DNA of 64,000 nt. It comes from Isoetes taiwanensis (Eukaryota; Streptophyta; Lycopodiopsida; Isoetales; Isoetaceae). Positions 22,815 to 36,244 of this stretch are shown here, piece after piece. Location of the stretch: contig JAJEKV010000102.1 in the NCBI GenBank assembly GCA_021234155.1, positions 62,001-126,000 on the forward strand, read 5' to 3'. A program made the position numbers and the translations under genes. A model generated the notes under the pieces. It saw only the letters and a program-made list of their open reading frames with translations, was not told the DNA's origin and ran no database searches. How positions within the stretch are numbered: position 1 is the stretch's first letter; each line of letters begins with the position of its first letter.

Positions 22815-25446
22815 TCAAATCCTTTTAATTTTTGAAAACGATCCTGTCTCTGAAAAGTATGTGCTTTGCATGCCACTTCCCAAAAGTGCAGCTTGTGCTT
22901 GTGGATTTGTCAGCTCAATACCCTGCATAAAATGCATCAAAGGTTATGAACCACAGAAAAGCGTTGTATCACCTCCAACAAGCTGAAAACTTACCTGCAC
23001 AGGTGTGAAAGCAAGACTTGAAGTGAGTCCAGAGGTCGCACCACTGCTTCCATATTGCCTCTCCTTGAACCTGCATTTATAAACCAGTTATCAACTTATA
23101 TGTCCTAAAGTATGTCTCCTTTTTAATGCCAATCAAACAATTCACAGTTTTTAATAGGCCATGAAGACAAAGTATGCTCAGAATATGTAAAAATTGACTT
23201 ATTCGATCTATGTCCCAATGGAAGGCCAGCAATATCCTAAGTAAAAAAAACCAAGTTCACTTACCATGTACTCATATAACAGGACCCTTAAGCTCGAATG
23301 TCATTTAAGATATTACCAACTTACTTTTTAGCTGCTTTTGCTGCAAGCTTATTCTGCGCCATTGAAACACGCAGCTTTCCACTCCCAGCCTGTCCAAGCA
23401 TACCATATCCTTCGCCTAATCCATCCCCTGTGGGTTATATATATTCGTTCATTGGTTAGACTTGTATCAAAACAATTTCAGAGATTGAAAAGATGCTGCT
23501 TCTATGAAATGCAAATGACCTAAAGAGCTCTCTTCAGGAACGCCAAATTTCATGCGATTTGCAAGCTTGCGCATGTCCGTCATGGCATACCTAAATAGAG
23601 AAAAGGAGAAGTGCCATTTACAATCTGTACAGGCAAAAGCAAAGCTCAAAAATAAAGCCACACAAACCTCTCTTTCATTTTCCGGAGTCTGCGGCCGCCA
23701 CGCTTTTTCTTAGGGTCTGAATCAGGAACTGGAAGTGGCTTTGGCTGTTTTGGAGGTGGCGGCTCCTGCCATTTCTCAATTTTCTTTCGTATTTCCTCAC
23801 GCAAGTTTCTTCCAATCTTCCCACTTTGATCACCTCTTATTGCATCAACACGTGCAGCAAGGGTGCACTTTCCACCTACCAAACGAGTTGCCCTTATTCT
23901 TAGTGGCGGGGGTGTACTCTGCACAACTTCAGTGTGAAATAAAAATCCTGTATGTGGAAGAGCTGTTGCAGTGGAAAAACCAGCCAAATTTTTCTTCTTC
24001 ACCCCCAATATTTGCACATTACATGACGGCATCTTTGCCAGTGCCAGAAGTCCCCCAGCAACACCCATAAGCTTGGCAGCCACAGCACTCCCAACAATGG
24101 CAGATAGATTTGGTGCAATGTACGCCATCCTGCTTTCTACGAATGCAAGGACCTTCTTTTTGGCTTCATCCAATGCCAATGCCCGGTCACAAGCATCTAT
24201 TGTTTTCTCCAAATTCTCTTCAGATAATGGCTTGCCACTCGTCGTCGAAGCTGTGACAGATACAACCATAATAGTGGCTGATGGAAGCAGACCTTCAAGG
24301 TCAACCAAAGTGAGATCCATTTCATTGCCAATCTTTTTGACAACTCTGGCATAATCAATAGGATGGAGGACAAGGGACTCCAGTTCTGGAAATTTAAGCC
24401 GATACTTATCCCGAATAAAATTGTGTATAATGACAATTTCATTGTCAATATCCACAGAAAGTGTATTGCAATCAACTATAAGTTGATATTCAGGATCGTC
24501 TTCAGAAACTATACCAGAATCAATGTTTCCACCTTCTATTGCCAGTTCCACTTTCTGCAAATCATTTAACATAGTTAGGACTAATTACCATATACATCTA
24601 TTTCCTTAGATGTAATTAGGAAGAATAGCAAAAAGAGTCCTATATCATAAATGTGCTTGTGTTCTGGACACTATTTTCCTGGTGTTCATTGTTTCCATGT
24701 TATTTTATGCTGGGTTCACATGGACGAAGTGCTAAGGGCTGGCTTAAAAGCTGCTGAACTTGGGCTGAGGCAAAAAATTCCAGCCCCGTTTTGGAAAATC
24801 AGCCCTCGCAAGATCCAACTTGCGTAGCTGACGTAGCGCTGAATTTTTTTTTATCACTGCTGACTCCGCTAGAACTCAGCGCAGGGCCTTCTCTTCTCCA
24901 TGTGAACCACCCAATCCCAGCAGACAGAGGAATATCAAAACTTGACAAGACCCATCTTGCACATTCTATTTGCACATAATTATACACTTTCATCGATAGT
25001 TCTAGCATCAAAATCGATTGGAAATTTTGTCAGCTCTTTATTTCGGTCTAGTATCAGAATGTGGTGATTCTGTTAGCTCTTTATTAATAGAAGTAGAAGA
25101 AGAATGATCACCTTCATTATATCATGGTATCGCTGACTTTTTTGTAACTTTGCAACGGTATCAAGATCATCATATCTGAGAGCTTCCACATCAGCCATCT
25201 CGTCATCCTCATCATCCAATTCATCTCCGATATCAAGATCTTCCTGCAACAACACAGTATGTATTATGTTAGCACCAATTGAGCAACTACATCAGCTTAT
25301 CAATTGAATGTACCTCCGGCGGAGCTTCATTGTCCGATAATTCCTCAAGGTCAGCCAGAAAAGAATCAGCTAAAGTCGACTGAAACAAGAGAAAAAGAAC
25401 ATCAAAGCCCGAAGCTAAATATTAGACCTGACATCTAACTTACCAT
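22815..25446 (-). CDS. PRP31: U4/U6 small nuclear ribonucleoprotein Prp31, complete
   Basis: Spliceosomal protein that binds the U4 snRNA/15.5K complex and bridges U4/U6 to U5 in the tri-snRNP. Coding exons (minus strand): 25,446-25,444 (ATG only), 25,379-25,314, 25,243-25,112, 24,554-23,668, 23,590-23,520, 23,427-23,325, 23,070-22,995, 22,922-22,815. These total 1446 nt, 481 aa, close to the ~485 of Arabidopsis PRP31. All introns are GT-AG and phases join cleanly. Domains: acidic N-terminus (ADSFLADLEELSDNEAPPE, then DDEDDEMADVEA), NOSIC (about residues 85-145, EDDPEYQLIVDCN), Nop domain (about 150-330; GGLLALAKMPSCNVQILG at 234-251), basic NLS (PKKKRGGRRLRKMKER), Prp31 C-terminal domain (KLANRMKFGVPEESSLG, YGMLGQAGSGKLRVS) ending SFSKIKRI. 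No lesion was seen. The start codon is the last triplet of its exon, directly followed by gtaagt. Confidence 0.96.
24555..25111 (-). other. PRP31 intron 3 (557 bp)
   Basis: The longest PRP31 intron; the other six are 64-254 bp. Its central part is richer in GC (gctgaacttgggctgagg, ctcagcgcagggcc) than the ends and may carry a degraded insertion, though no inverted ends could be fixed. Confidence 0.6.
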
Positions 25447-26029
25447 GGCTGAAGCGCCTTTGGGCTACGGCTTGCTTGCCCTAAGTTAGTTTGGAAAAAG
25501 TGCAAACGATTTTTTCTTACACGCTAAAAAGGTTTCCCAATTTGTTTTTTGAAGGATTAAGCGTATTTGGACAATGCTAAAAGCTAAGATTTTTGTTAGT
25601 ATATTCAATTTCGTATGATGCTGATGATACTGACATAATGGAGTTTTGGGTTGCCCGAAGGGCAAATTCTTGAGTGGTTTGGTTGATAGAATATGTGGTT
25701 TTATGCGGTTGGATGTACCATTTTGAGGGTTAAGATTGGAAATCCACTACGAGTGAAGGAGCTTGTTAAGTAAAGCCACTAAGGACAGGATGCATTGATA
25801 GAATTGAATTGAAACCAATCAGCCTATGGGACCCAAAGAGGGAGCGCAAGAGATGTATTACTATCTGGATTAAACCCCCCCGAAGGGTTTTCGAGGGGAA
25901 AACCATGGCAATAAGAACGCTAACAAACTGCACAAATATATATCTATATATTATGAGATATTGTGGGATTTGTCAAGACAGTGTTTGAGGGAATAGTTGA
26001 GCCCGTATATACATCACCTCTTAAAGATA
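25447..26029. other. PRP31 upstream region
   Basis: Contains the 5' untranslated exon and promoter of PRP31 by position. I see no unambiguous TATA box, and the transcription start cannot be placed. No gene was seen on the other strand. Confidence 0.4.
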
Positions 26030-26310
26030 TAAACCCAGCAACCACATTGAAGCCATGCTTAATGTCACATGCAACGACTGGTTGGCCCTGACCAACTCAG
26101 GGTAACATGCCCAGATGTGATCATACGCCAGGCAGCTCTGAAGAACGTGAGATTCATCCTCAGCGACTCTCCGTTGGCAACACTGACAAAGCCTGTTTTG
26201 GCGCGGCTCCCCAATCATTTGTCTGTCTTAATTCTAAGGTGTTGTGCGCCTATGCGAACTGAAGCGATGAGTCTGCACCTTTTCATGGCCAAATGGGTAT
26301 GGGGGTAGCA
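26030..26310 (-). pseudogene. LINE-type zinc-binding (zf-RVT-like) fragment
   Basis: Minus-strand frame reading RLCQCCQRRVAEDESHVLQS then CLAYDHIWACYPEL. The pattern C-x2-C-x(n)-H-x4-C following an EDE.HVL segment is typical of the zinc-binding domain at the C-terminus of L1-type LINE ORF2 proteins. Upstream in another frame, GAQHLRIKTDK fits the residues that usually precede the knuckle, so one frameshift separates the parts. It is an isolated relic with no reverse transcriptase nearby. Confidence 0.55.
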
Positions 26311-28044
26311 TTGGGGCCCTGTTCTAGTGTGGGGTTTACATGGTGTTGATAATGTGATGTCTTGGCATGTTCAAGGGCGCTGACATCCTAAAGCTTGCTG
26401 AGGAAGCAAGCGTCATGGTACTGCCTCAAGCTATGACGATCTTTTGTTCTTGTGTGTATGCACCTGTGCTCATGGACATTCCATCTGACTAGCCATTGAG
26501 CTCACATTTCCTTCCAGCAGGCCTTGAGGCGCTGCAGCCTCATTCCACAATGTAAGCCAGGTTGGGGAGACGAGCATCATCCATACTTACCACTTTCTGA
26601 AAGTAGACGATGTGGTGAAGGGATGCTCCTTGAAGAGGCAAGAAACATGTCTTCTGCAACAGAATTTGATATGAGGTCATCGATTTCACTCCTAGTGCCA
26701 TGCTAGAAAGGCTTTCTGCACCTGTTCCAAGTCATTCCAAGTGGCAAGCTTTCTTAGAGTTCTAGTGTGAAATGTAAGATCTTTAAAATGAGACATAAAA
26801 TCTTCAAAATGAGAGGTAAATTCTGAATGCAGAGTAAGTCCAAGAATAGCTTCAGAACGGCATGTAAAAACCAAGAAACATCTCTGCCATCATTGTTGAA
26901 AACTAGCTTGCTGTTGAACTAAGAAGGGAGTTAAAAAAAGATTTTGCGCCACATGGCTATTGGACCAGAAGATATAATGCAATCCAAGTTGCTTTTACAA
27001 ATTGTTATCTTATAGTCACTCCAAAAAGCAGTCACGCATGACATAGGCCATAGGTTGTACTGTCAAAACTACTATAAGTTTGATCTCTTGGCGTTGTTGA
27101 TGCTTGAAGTAGACTAGATCACAGAGAAGACATTTATCTAGATCTATTTATGGTTAGAGTTTGAAAAAATCTTCAGAGAGCAAAAGTTCCATTATAAAAC
27201 CACCTGAAGAGTGCCAATGAAAGAGAAATATATTTGCAAGCCAATAAAGAGTATTATAGCCAATAGTGGAGGAAAAATCTGATCATGTTGAGCAAATTGC
27301 ATAATGGCCTCAACATGTTATTGGGTGGCATCCATTACAACCTAAGACACATGCATTTGATTTTCACTATGTTGAGTTATTCGTTTATAGCCTTGGCCTG
27401 ACAGACATAGTGTGCTTCCAGTATCTTAGCCGTGATAGCAAAAGTTAGAGATTAGCTAGCTCCATTCATGAGATGCATGATTGAAAATCTTGATTGAACC
27501 TCAAGCTTCTGTGGAATTTCTTCTTTAGCAATAGCAGTTGCTGTTGCAAGCTGTTCAGCAGCCTATTTTCTGTCTGAAGACCATTCAACTGTTTGCTCAA
27601 TTGTCCGTCTGAAGCTTACACAACGAAAAGAGTGCTCAAATCTTCTCCAAATCCCCCATTGAGGAACCGGGGGACTCATGAGCAATGGGTTATTTTCTTT
27701 ACAATGGGGAATTTTGGAACAAAAGAGTATATCTTATAGGGGAATATTAGTAAAAACAAGGGATTTTTGAACAAAAAGGGTATATCTTAATGAGGGGGAT
27801 TAGTAGCTACGAGGAAGATTAGTAAAACGAAGGGTTTTATCCTAACTGCGAAAATCAGTAAAAATAGAGGATTAGAAATGCAATGGGGTATTTTTAAGAA
27901 AAAAGGATTGGGTCAAAAGAGAATTTACAAATGAACTGGGGCATTTCCATGGGGAAGTGAAGTAAAAGAGGAGCGGGGATTGGAATTTGCAAATGAAATA
28001 GGGAGAATTATTTAGTAGGAAAAAATTAGTATACAAGAAATTTA
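26311..28044. other. Intergenic region, no gene recognised
   Basis: Short frames only. From about 27,700 to 28,040 there is a run of related G/A-rich phrases (variants of ggggatttttgaacaaaaagg and gattagtaaaa), a degenerate internal repeat that ends at the GC-rich palindrome. Confidence 0.4.
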
Positions 28045-28068
28045 TCGCGGCGGCCAAGGCCGCCGCGA
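28045..28068. repeat. GC-rich perfect palindrome (hairpin)
   Basis: Arms TCGCGGCGGCC and GGCCGCCGCGA, 11 bp each, around an AA loop, preceded by atacaagaaatttat. A second copy of the same terminus lies at 44,774-44,797 with a compensating base-pair change. It is likely the end of a repeat family. Confidence 0.75.
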
Positions 28069-31000
28069 ACATTTCTCTTTCCCGACTCCCCTGCATTTGG
28101 AGAAGCGAGTCAGTGCATAAGGATATTCATGGATGGCCAAGCAAACATTTCCCTATATTGACTCACTTATAGATTTGAATTATGGGTAGTAATAATCAGT
28201 TTAAGACCTACAGTATTGCCTTGCCAAATGTTTTTGTTCAAAATATGAAAAATTCCACTTTTGCATGGTTGACGCGGCTCGTCGGGCCCGCACCCCACGT
28301 AATGGCCTACCCAGGGACATTACCCCTACCATAAAATGTCTACCTCAATTGTGGAAGAAACCTTTGGCACTAGGGTCATTAAAAAGAAGAAAGTTGCACC
28401 ACCATTGACGTAACCCAAAGGTTGGCGAATATCGAGGTTGAATATTGACCACTGTTGGTGTATATGGGGTTTGGATATCGACCACAGTCTGTTACTCGGC
28501 TATGGCAATGCCGTGCTCTCGTATGATGCATCGACTATTCTAAAGCTCTATAATATGAAATTAAATTAAATTAAATTAAATATGAACAGGTTGTGGCCTT
28601 TTCCGCTGATTCTACTTAACCCTGCCTAGATCTGACATAATGCAATCACATAATGTGTTCACATCTAGGAGACATCAATTTGAGTGCAACCAATGCAAGA
28701 CGGAACCATAATTTTAATTCTACATATATTTATGTTATGGGTCAACAATGGTTGGATAAATTGATAAATCCCAAGGGGTGTGAGGTGGCAGTCTAAGAGT
28801 GGCTGATGAAATCCCGTGTAAAAAAATGGTTTATAGGATTACAGGATCTTTCGAATCAACAGGTCTCCCATGTTGATTCCGAAGTGTAAAGTGGCCCTGT
28901 GGCGCTGCCTGTTTCTCCCACACTAGCTATGCATTGGCCTCTTCTTACCAATTCCCCTTCCTCTGTATAAATCTCGTTGTTATGCGGATACAGAAATAAT
29001 GCAAGAGGCCTAGTTCCGGAATCTGGGTTGCCAAGCCTCAACTCAAGCTGACTAGCTGAAGCACATTTGTTCAATTAGAATAAAGGGAAATGAGCTTGAT
29101 TTCGCAAGTATCTTACAGATATAAATATAAATAATGTAGCAGTGGCCCACAAAGTTTAGCTGCAAGAACGGAGTATGGTTTCATACAAATCCAAGTGAAC
29201 GGCATAGAGCAATAGCTGCATGAAGTAAGAGTTTGAATGCTTCAGTAAAACAGATTGAATCAAAGCAAGCCGAACTTAAATTTTTTTTCCAGCCCAGAGA
29301 TTAAAAACCCATCCCAAATTGTCTCGCAGAAGCAAAAAAAGGATTGATGTGGGCATCTGAAATTTGAACAGGATCAATTGGGCTCAACTGCTTGAGCTAT
29401 GGCTTTGTCCAGCAGGACATTCGGAAGATCCAGGCGACAGGATACCCACAAGCAGGCTCCCGGCGAATTGAAACAAAATAAGACTTGGGTGTGGTTTTTC
29501 AACCCACAGCCTCAGAAGCAAAGGAATTATGTTCAGTTGCCCAATCCGTGTTGCTGCCCTTCGCCAGATCGGTCTTGCATGCCGGAATTGCGGATTCATT
29601 ATTCCCCTGTTTCGCCTTGGTTTTGTAGCTCTAGATATGGCGGAACCGTTGGGGTTTTGCAGAAAAATCCCCTGCAGGTGCTTGTTTGAGCCTTTGGAAT
29701 GTGATTAGAGCTTGATAATAGATTGATCAGGGTGTATCGCACCAATTTTGGGTGAGGAAGCTGCAAGAATCTTTGCAAAAAATTGCGCCGGAATCAATTC
29801 CAAGTTTATAGGGCTAAGAAATCTCGGGAGCCACAATACATGCATGTCTTCAAGAAAGGCTCAGAAAGACTCGGTGTGGAGGCATAGGCATATGGGTTAT
29901 CTCCTAGTTCTGACGGTAGTACTCTCCTTTTTTGTGATTTCTGGATCAATCTGATATGCATATTCTTTAGGAAGCCGTCCCAGCTAAAACAGAGGATTTC
30001 TGTTTTGCCAAATCCTCAATCTATTCTACGATCTTCCTGTATTTGCAAGCAAGATTTGAAGGGTCTGGAGAGCCGACTTTGGACACCGCCTTCTCCGTGG
30101 TCTGTGGTCTGGATCCAGCTGTTGCCAGGCGTCGTGGTTGGACCCCGTAGATCGCTCCCAAAAACAACGTGGCAGAAAAATATGGTAAAAGATTGCGGCG
30201 CAGAAAAATTATGCGCGACAAAAACAGAAAATCAAAATTTGAAACTCACTTTTATGTGTAGAAAAGGGGAAATTCCGTCCATGTTATTTTCCCCCTTCTT
30301 TTCTATTACGTGGCGATGGCGAAACACCGGCAGCATGGAGATGGCAACTTCGAGTTCTGTTGTAGTGCTCGAGCTTTCTTCTTGTCTTTTAGGTTCGCAA
30401 CGAAGCCGCTGATGCTTCTTGTGGTTTTTTATTTATGTTTCTTTGTTGTTCTTCATGATTCCTTATGATCTTTGGTTTTCATGTCAAGTTTTAGCCATCA
30501 GGTCGTTAAATATTGATAAATTTGGTAGATCTTTTTTATCTGTGGAAACTCTTACTCTCATCTTTTCTTTTCTTTTTTGTGTTTTTGCAGTGTTGCAGAG
30601 CCTAGAGTCTCCAATTTTTGTGAAGTTTTTCAAGGCAAATGGCTATGCTTAACTATTGTATACAGAACAGCTCGGTAAATGCTTGTTGTTGCATTCGGTA
30701 CACAAAGATTGATGCCCATTCTGCCATTTTGCAAAATCTGGTGGTAATCTACATCGTTATTTCTCAAAACCTCCATTATTTTGTTATTCATTCTCTAAAA
30801 AACTTTGAAAAGCAGGGGCCAATGTTGCTGCAGCACAGCGAAACAGGTAAGACCAATTCCGTCAGATTTGCTGGTCGTAGAAGGTAAAGGTCGACAGTAT
30901 TTTGTTATGTTCCTTGTTCTTTTGTTCTGTTTCTGATCTCGTATTTCTTGATCTTTTGTTTTTCTTTTGATCCTACTATGGCCAAACAGGTGAGCCCACA

Positions 31001-32439
31001 TCTAGACAAGAAGAAGCTTACGGCATATTTTGAGCTCTTTTTCGTGATAAACTTGAGTTTCGCAAGTGTAACTCATGCAAGAATCGGCAATGAGAAAGGA
31101 AATGACAGTTCGCTACGATTACACTTGGTTTTGACCTGTTTCAAATCCCTGCAAGAAACTCCAGCTTGAAAGGTTCATTGTTGTTAAGCATTCAAGGTGA
31201 TTTTGTAAAAGTTCAAATCATCGCTCAAAATCTACCTCAACGCTCAAAATCTACCTCAATATGTGCATAAAATAAGTTGCTTTCTGTTCACAAAGCTTGG
31301 ACTTTGCAATCCTCTAAAGGTCACCCATAAATATTGTTCATCATTTGACCATCCTCTCAAACACATTTGCATTCACATGTTATACACACAGAAGAAGTTT
31401 GAAATATCTAATGAGGATCTGGTGTGGCACTTTTTGCTCTTATGCTTGGGTGCTTGGTTTGCATAAAATGTTCATGGGTGTTAAAACTTTGAAATTGGGC
31501 AGCTTTGGATAACCCAAGCACAATTTGAAAATAATTAAAAAATTATTATATTATGGAGTCCAATTGTTTGTTTTTTATTTGTGCAACTCACAAAGCGAAA
31601 TGTACAGATTCATTGTTGCCCACAGCAGTTGCAAGCCCAATTCCAATTTAATGATAACCTACTTTCATGTATCTTCTTTTCATAGTTCTAGAGTGGCGTT
31701 AAGTGCCTATCTCAAAGGGTGCAACTTGATGAATGAGGCTGATACTATGTCTGCAAAGCTGGAACTTGATGAATGAGAGGAATAGTATGTGTACATGAAT
31801 TTGCAACTTTGGTTTCTATGCAGTTAATGTCAAACTACTTCAAAGTTTACCATGTCATGTCTATGTCCTTAAAGCACAATTGATAAAGCTTGAGCACAAA
31901 CCTTGCAACATAAACAGAAGCAGCTTGGTGCAAGCAAGTAAATGAGAGTTTCAGATCCAGATGCCCTACATATTCCCATCAGTGGAAAATTAGTAAATGA
32001 CAATGTTTTAAATCTAGATTGACAATTGAATTTGAAAATAGAGCATATGAAAGAGGAAAACAGTACTTACGTGAAAAGCCAATATAAATGTCCTCGCGTG
32101 AATAAAAACCATAGAGCATTTTCACCTTTTACTTGCAGCACCTATGAAGAATGTGGCTTAAGATCCGTCTAAGTGGTACTACTTTATTGCACAGAGTTGA
32201 TAACAGGAATTACTATAAAAAATATAAATTTCAGATATCAAAATACTGCTTAAACCTGGATTTAAGCAGCAAGCTGGTATGATTCAACAAAGGGAAAAAA
32301 CTGAATAAGCAAAACGTTTAGTATTGCTGAAAGCTAAACATTTTCAACAAAAGCCCAACAACAATGATCAGAGTAAAACCTTGAGCTTATGATAAGATTT
32401 CGATAGAAAGATTTACCAGAAAGTCAATGTTCCCTACAA
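28069..32439. other. Intergenic region, no gene recognised
   Basis: Contains an (AAATT)-type microsatellite at about 28,556-28,581. The interval 29,380-30,420 is more GC-rich with several short plus-strand frames and could be a 5' untranslated or first-exon region of an unknown transcript, but no conserved protein is visible. Nothing else was identified. Confidence 0.4.
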
Positions 32440-32720
32440 TTTGGACATCCGGAGGGGAAGCTGTGGCAAAGGGGATGAGCTCACAGCCGTGGAATGTCTA
32501 TGCTGGGAGCAAATATATCAAGCACATCTGTTATGGTCTTGCTAGATGCTAGAGCATCCAGAGATGAGGAAGCACCCATGGCAAATCTGGCGCTGCCGAA
32601 AGAACAAAATCCAAGACAACGGATGCCTCCCTTGCTTCGCATGCAAGCAAAGAACACAGACCGATATATCTAACACCTGCATACTCCAAAAGTGGAAAGA
32701 AAATAATGCTGGCGTTCTAT
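32440..32720 (+). pseudogene. Possible LINE zinc-binding/linker relic
   Basis: The plus-strand translation CGKGDELTAVECLCWEQIYQ, a stop, then HPWQIWRCRKNKIQ resembles the C-x-x-G-DE...ECL-WEC...IW-RN pattern of L1 ORF2 C-termini. It is short, interrupted, and has no neighbouring reverse transcriptase, so the call is tentative. Confidence 0.35.
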
Positions 32721-35700
32721 CATTCATCCCTGTACAAAGCATGACAAAAACAATCAGCTACCTAGACTATCTATGGACCCTAGCAAAAGTAACAATGGTT
32801 CTAGACATATCTAGCAGCATGAGTAGATAATGGGAAACATTGGCATGTCCACCATACAACAATCTATTTAACCCTTTAGAAAAAAAGAGAGCCTAGATAC
32901 TTTCAATATCCTCACCTCTGACCATAAAAGACAATTTGCAAGAAACACAATCATGACTGGATGTTTCATCACCTAATTAATGGCCACATACAATCTTCAA
33001 GTAGAAAAACATGCAAGATCTCTGACCTCTATATCTTCCACCTTGAATACAAAAACAATTCAAGGACTTACTTGATAATCATCATCAGTGAACAGAAGGG
33101 AAAACCGACTCCATTACAACTCCTGTCTTAATAAGTGAAGACCGGATAACTGCGCTGTAGCTATCAAATTCCTGCATCGAGAATACCCAAAGCGGTTCGA
33201 ACCTCATTTAGTAATCTGCATCTAAACTCAGAATGAATCTTTGTATAATGATTTATAAGACTATAAAATTTGCTTGAGCTGAGAGAAGTAATCAAATGGA
33301 AAAATGAAGGACGTGGTTCTTTGTATGCAGATGCCTTTCCCATCAACTTGCATGGGTGTTATTTCAAAGCTATGGATTTGCTGGGCATTACTGGCCCCAA
33401 AATAGAGTTAAAACCTCAATGTTGTAAGTGTTAGCTTCTTACCAGTAGGAAAAATATAATTCAGACATCATATATTTGTGAAATATCAAATGGAGATATA
33501 TATTCATCTTTTATAAGCACATGTACCTGCTCCAAATTCGTTATTGATTGAGCTTCTAAAATTGATACATAAGCTTATGCTCTACAATTCATCCTGCAAA
33601 ACATTTGAGGCTAGCCTCTAGATATAGCCCAACCTGGATAATTATTTGCACTCACTGAAGACGAATTGATTCTGTAGCTATCAATTGCCTACACAAACAA
33701 CCTCTACTACTTAGATTTAAAGCAGCAGCACCAAGTAGACAACAAATAAACTTACCTTATATTAATTGATGGCAGGATTTTGTTCTGGTACTTTATAATG
33801 CTTTTCTGAAGTCTATAAACTTGGAATTCATGTCTATGATTAAGGAAAGAAGATGCAGACTTGAAATAAGGCTATGCTTTGGATAATACACTAAACAATA
33901 AAAACCAGTTTGCAAATATGCTTGACCTGCTATAGCCCTGAATGATCCAAAGGTGGAAAACTAACATCCGCAACATAAGCAACAAAGTAATGAGCAGCAG
34001 TCCTATCTGTAGAATCAGATTAGAACAGTCTTAATTACTGTAAGTTAAATACTTAAAGCATGTAATATGTGAGTTAAGTGTTGAACAACCTAGCCATGCA
34101 TCCAGGTCTTTAGCTTATTATAGCTCCAACATAAATGTAATTTAATGCAAATGTGGATATAAATCAGGCAAACCAGCAGAGGCTACTCCTAGCCGATGCG
34201 CAATATCCTTTTAAGTGTTGCTTCGGTTTAGGATACAATGTAAAATAAAAAGCAAACATTCTGTAGCCTCAGCCTCAGCCTCAATCTGTGCCAAAACATA
34301 TCATAATGCCATATAATTAAGAAGTACAAAGTATGACATAGAAGTAGAAAATAAAAGATAACCTTAGAACTGAAAAATGCTACACTGAAAGCATAGCTTA
34401 ATGTGCATTCAATGATGGGCATACATTTCTACTATATAGACATAAAACCATGAGTCGCAGATAATAGATTAAGGAATCTGCTAGAGAACTTCCTTATGCT
34501 ATAGAAACGTCTTGTAAAAGCTTTCTTTGATCCCCATGTCAAAGTCTGTATGCGAGTGCAATATGGAAGTTTACCAATAGAGTAACCTGCAACCTGATTT
34601 GATATAGCTTGAAATGATTGCAATATAGAAAAGTACGACAATGCTGCACTGCCAAAGCTATCATGAAGCAAATAAAGTAGATCTTGCAAGAATCGCATAA
34701 TATGGGATCCATGTTAGCTTTGTATCTATGGGTTTAACAGAAGCCTAATGACAGAGGAAAAATGTGAGTACGACTGAATCTATCAAATTGCGGTAAATGT
34801 CAAAAAAGGAGAATATGCAATTTAAAGAATGATTCACATGGATCTGCATGGATGCCTAAAACTATAATGTAGTCTTATGAAGCTACTAATAACTCAGATA
34901 TGTGCATACCTTTTCACACAACGAATTCATAGGAGGACTACTTATTCATCAAGAATGAGTGCAATTCAAATTCTAATAGACAGTGCCACAGGAAAATTAG
35001 AGGATTTAACTTGATTGGCATAGCTTCTGTTGGGTCCTGGCTTTTATTCAGATGTGTGGCTTTAAGAACAGAATTGTCAATGCAGGTTTACAAGAGTTGC
35101 ATAAGTCCTTACCTAAAGCCAAGAAAAAACAAAACGTGTTATGCAAAGATACCAGATCTATTTAACTCTTGCCAACGATGCAGTCGAGATGAAGGCGAGA
35201 ACCCTGATGTAAATGCAGATGAGGCAATCAATGCAAATTTATAACCTCATGCAAGAGATTTTCATGAAGGTAAAGACCAAACTATGAATATTTACTCCTC
35301 CTGCACATAGTTTTGCCAATATCGATATATGAATGTTTCATCGATTAGAGTGAGAAGATCAGGCGTCATACATCAGAGGCAACTTGCTTGCATACAATAC
35401 CAAACGAAGAATATATATCTTGCCTTTGTGCAATGGACGTTAAACACAAACACATACATTTTTATGTGCACAATAGAATAAAAACTAATGTATTTGTGGG
35501 CAGTAGGAACTCACGATAGAAGGAAATAGAATAATAGAAGCATTCGGAGTCTTGGAAGCAAAATGTACGTCGTGATTTGATGGAGTAATCCTGATGCAAA
35601 CGGTCCAGCCAATCAAAACAAATTAAGAAATAAATTTATCTCCTATACGAAATGGAGGCAGAGACAACCTCTTGTCAGATCAACCATCTGACTCTGACAT

Positions 35701-36244
35701 CAAAATCTTTGCAGATGACTGGTGAGTATTCTGCTCCGTTTATGGCACCAATAAATAGATGACTGGGGAGTATTCTGTTCCGTTTATGGCACCAGAATAA
35801 AGCTTTTGCAATAAGAATGCTCAATTTGGAGCTGCGGCTCTGAACCTAGACATCCTTGACATCGAATTTGACCCAAAAACAGGCCATGTTGTGCATGCCA
35901 ATGCATCGATGCACCGTGCACACTCGCCCTAAATCTGGAATCATACAACAAATCAATTTTCCATTTTTAGAATCGGCGAATTTCTAAATGATAAGAAAAA
36001 CCCACATGCTCGATTTTTGGTGTACCAGAATTTTTTCCCGGCAGCTAAAACATTCAAACCATACAAACCCAACCTTAAAAAAAAAATCCAAAAAATTTTC
36101 GGAACCCCGGAAAAACCAAATTTAAACAACAGGATGTTATGTAATGGACCATGCCCTAATTTGGGCGCCTCAGATTAATCGATGCCACGTGGCATCATCT
36201 TCCACCTCTCTTCCAACCTCATCTTTCTGCTTCATCACGAATAG
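32721..36244. other. Intergenic region, no gene recognised
   Basis: AT-rich, with short frames on both strands that match nothing I know. A local duplication (gatgactggtgagtattctg, about 35,714 and 35,757) is visible near the right end. Confidence 0.4.

Noticed and set aside
24637-24660. TCCTATATCATAAATGTGCT in PRP31 intron 3 as a Helitron 5' end
   Set aside because: Preceded by G rather than A, no matching 3' end within a sensible distance, and PRP31 is intact around it.
29384-30420. GC-richer block with several plus-strand frames as a gene
   Set aside because: Frames are unrelated, short and match no family; may be a UTR but unsupported.
33185-33200. ggttcgaacct motif as a tRNA T-arm
   Set aside because: No matching acceptor, D-arm or A-box nearby; no tRNA or rRNA gene was found anywhere in the window.
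35639-35660. TCTCCTATACGAAATGG as 5' end of the Helitron ending at 39,788
   Set aside because: Right first letters and position, but no second copy to confirm it; too weak to call.
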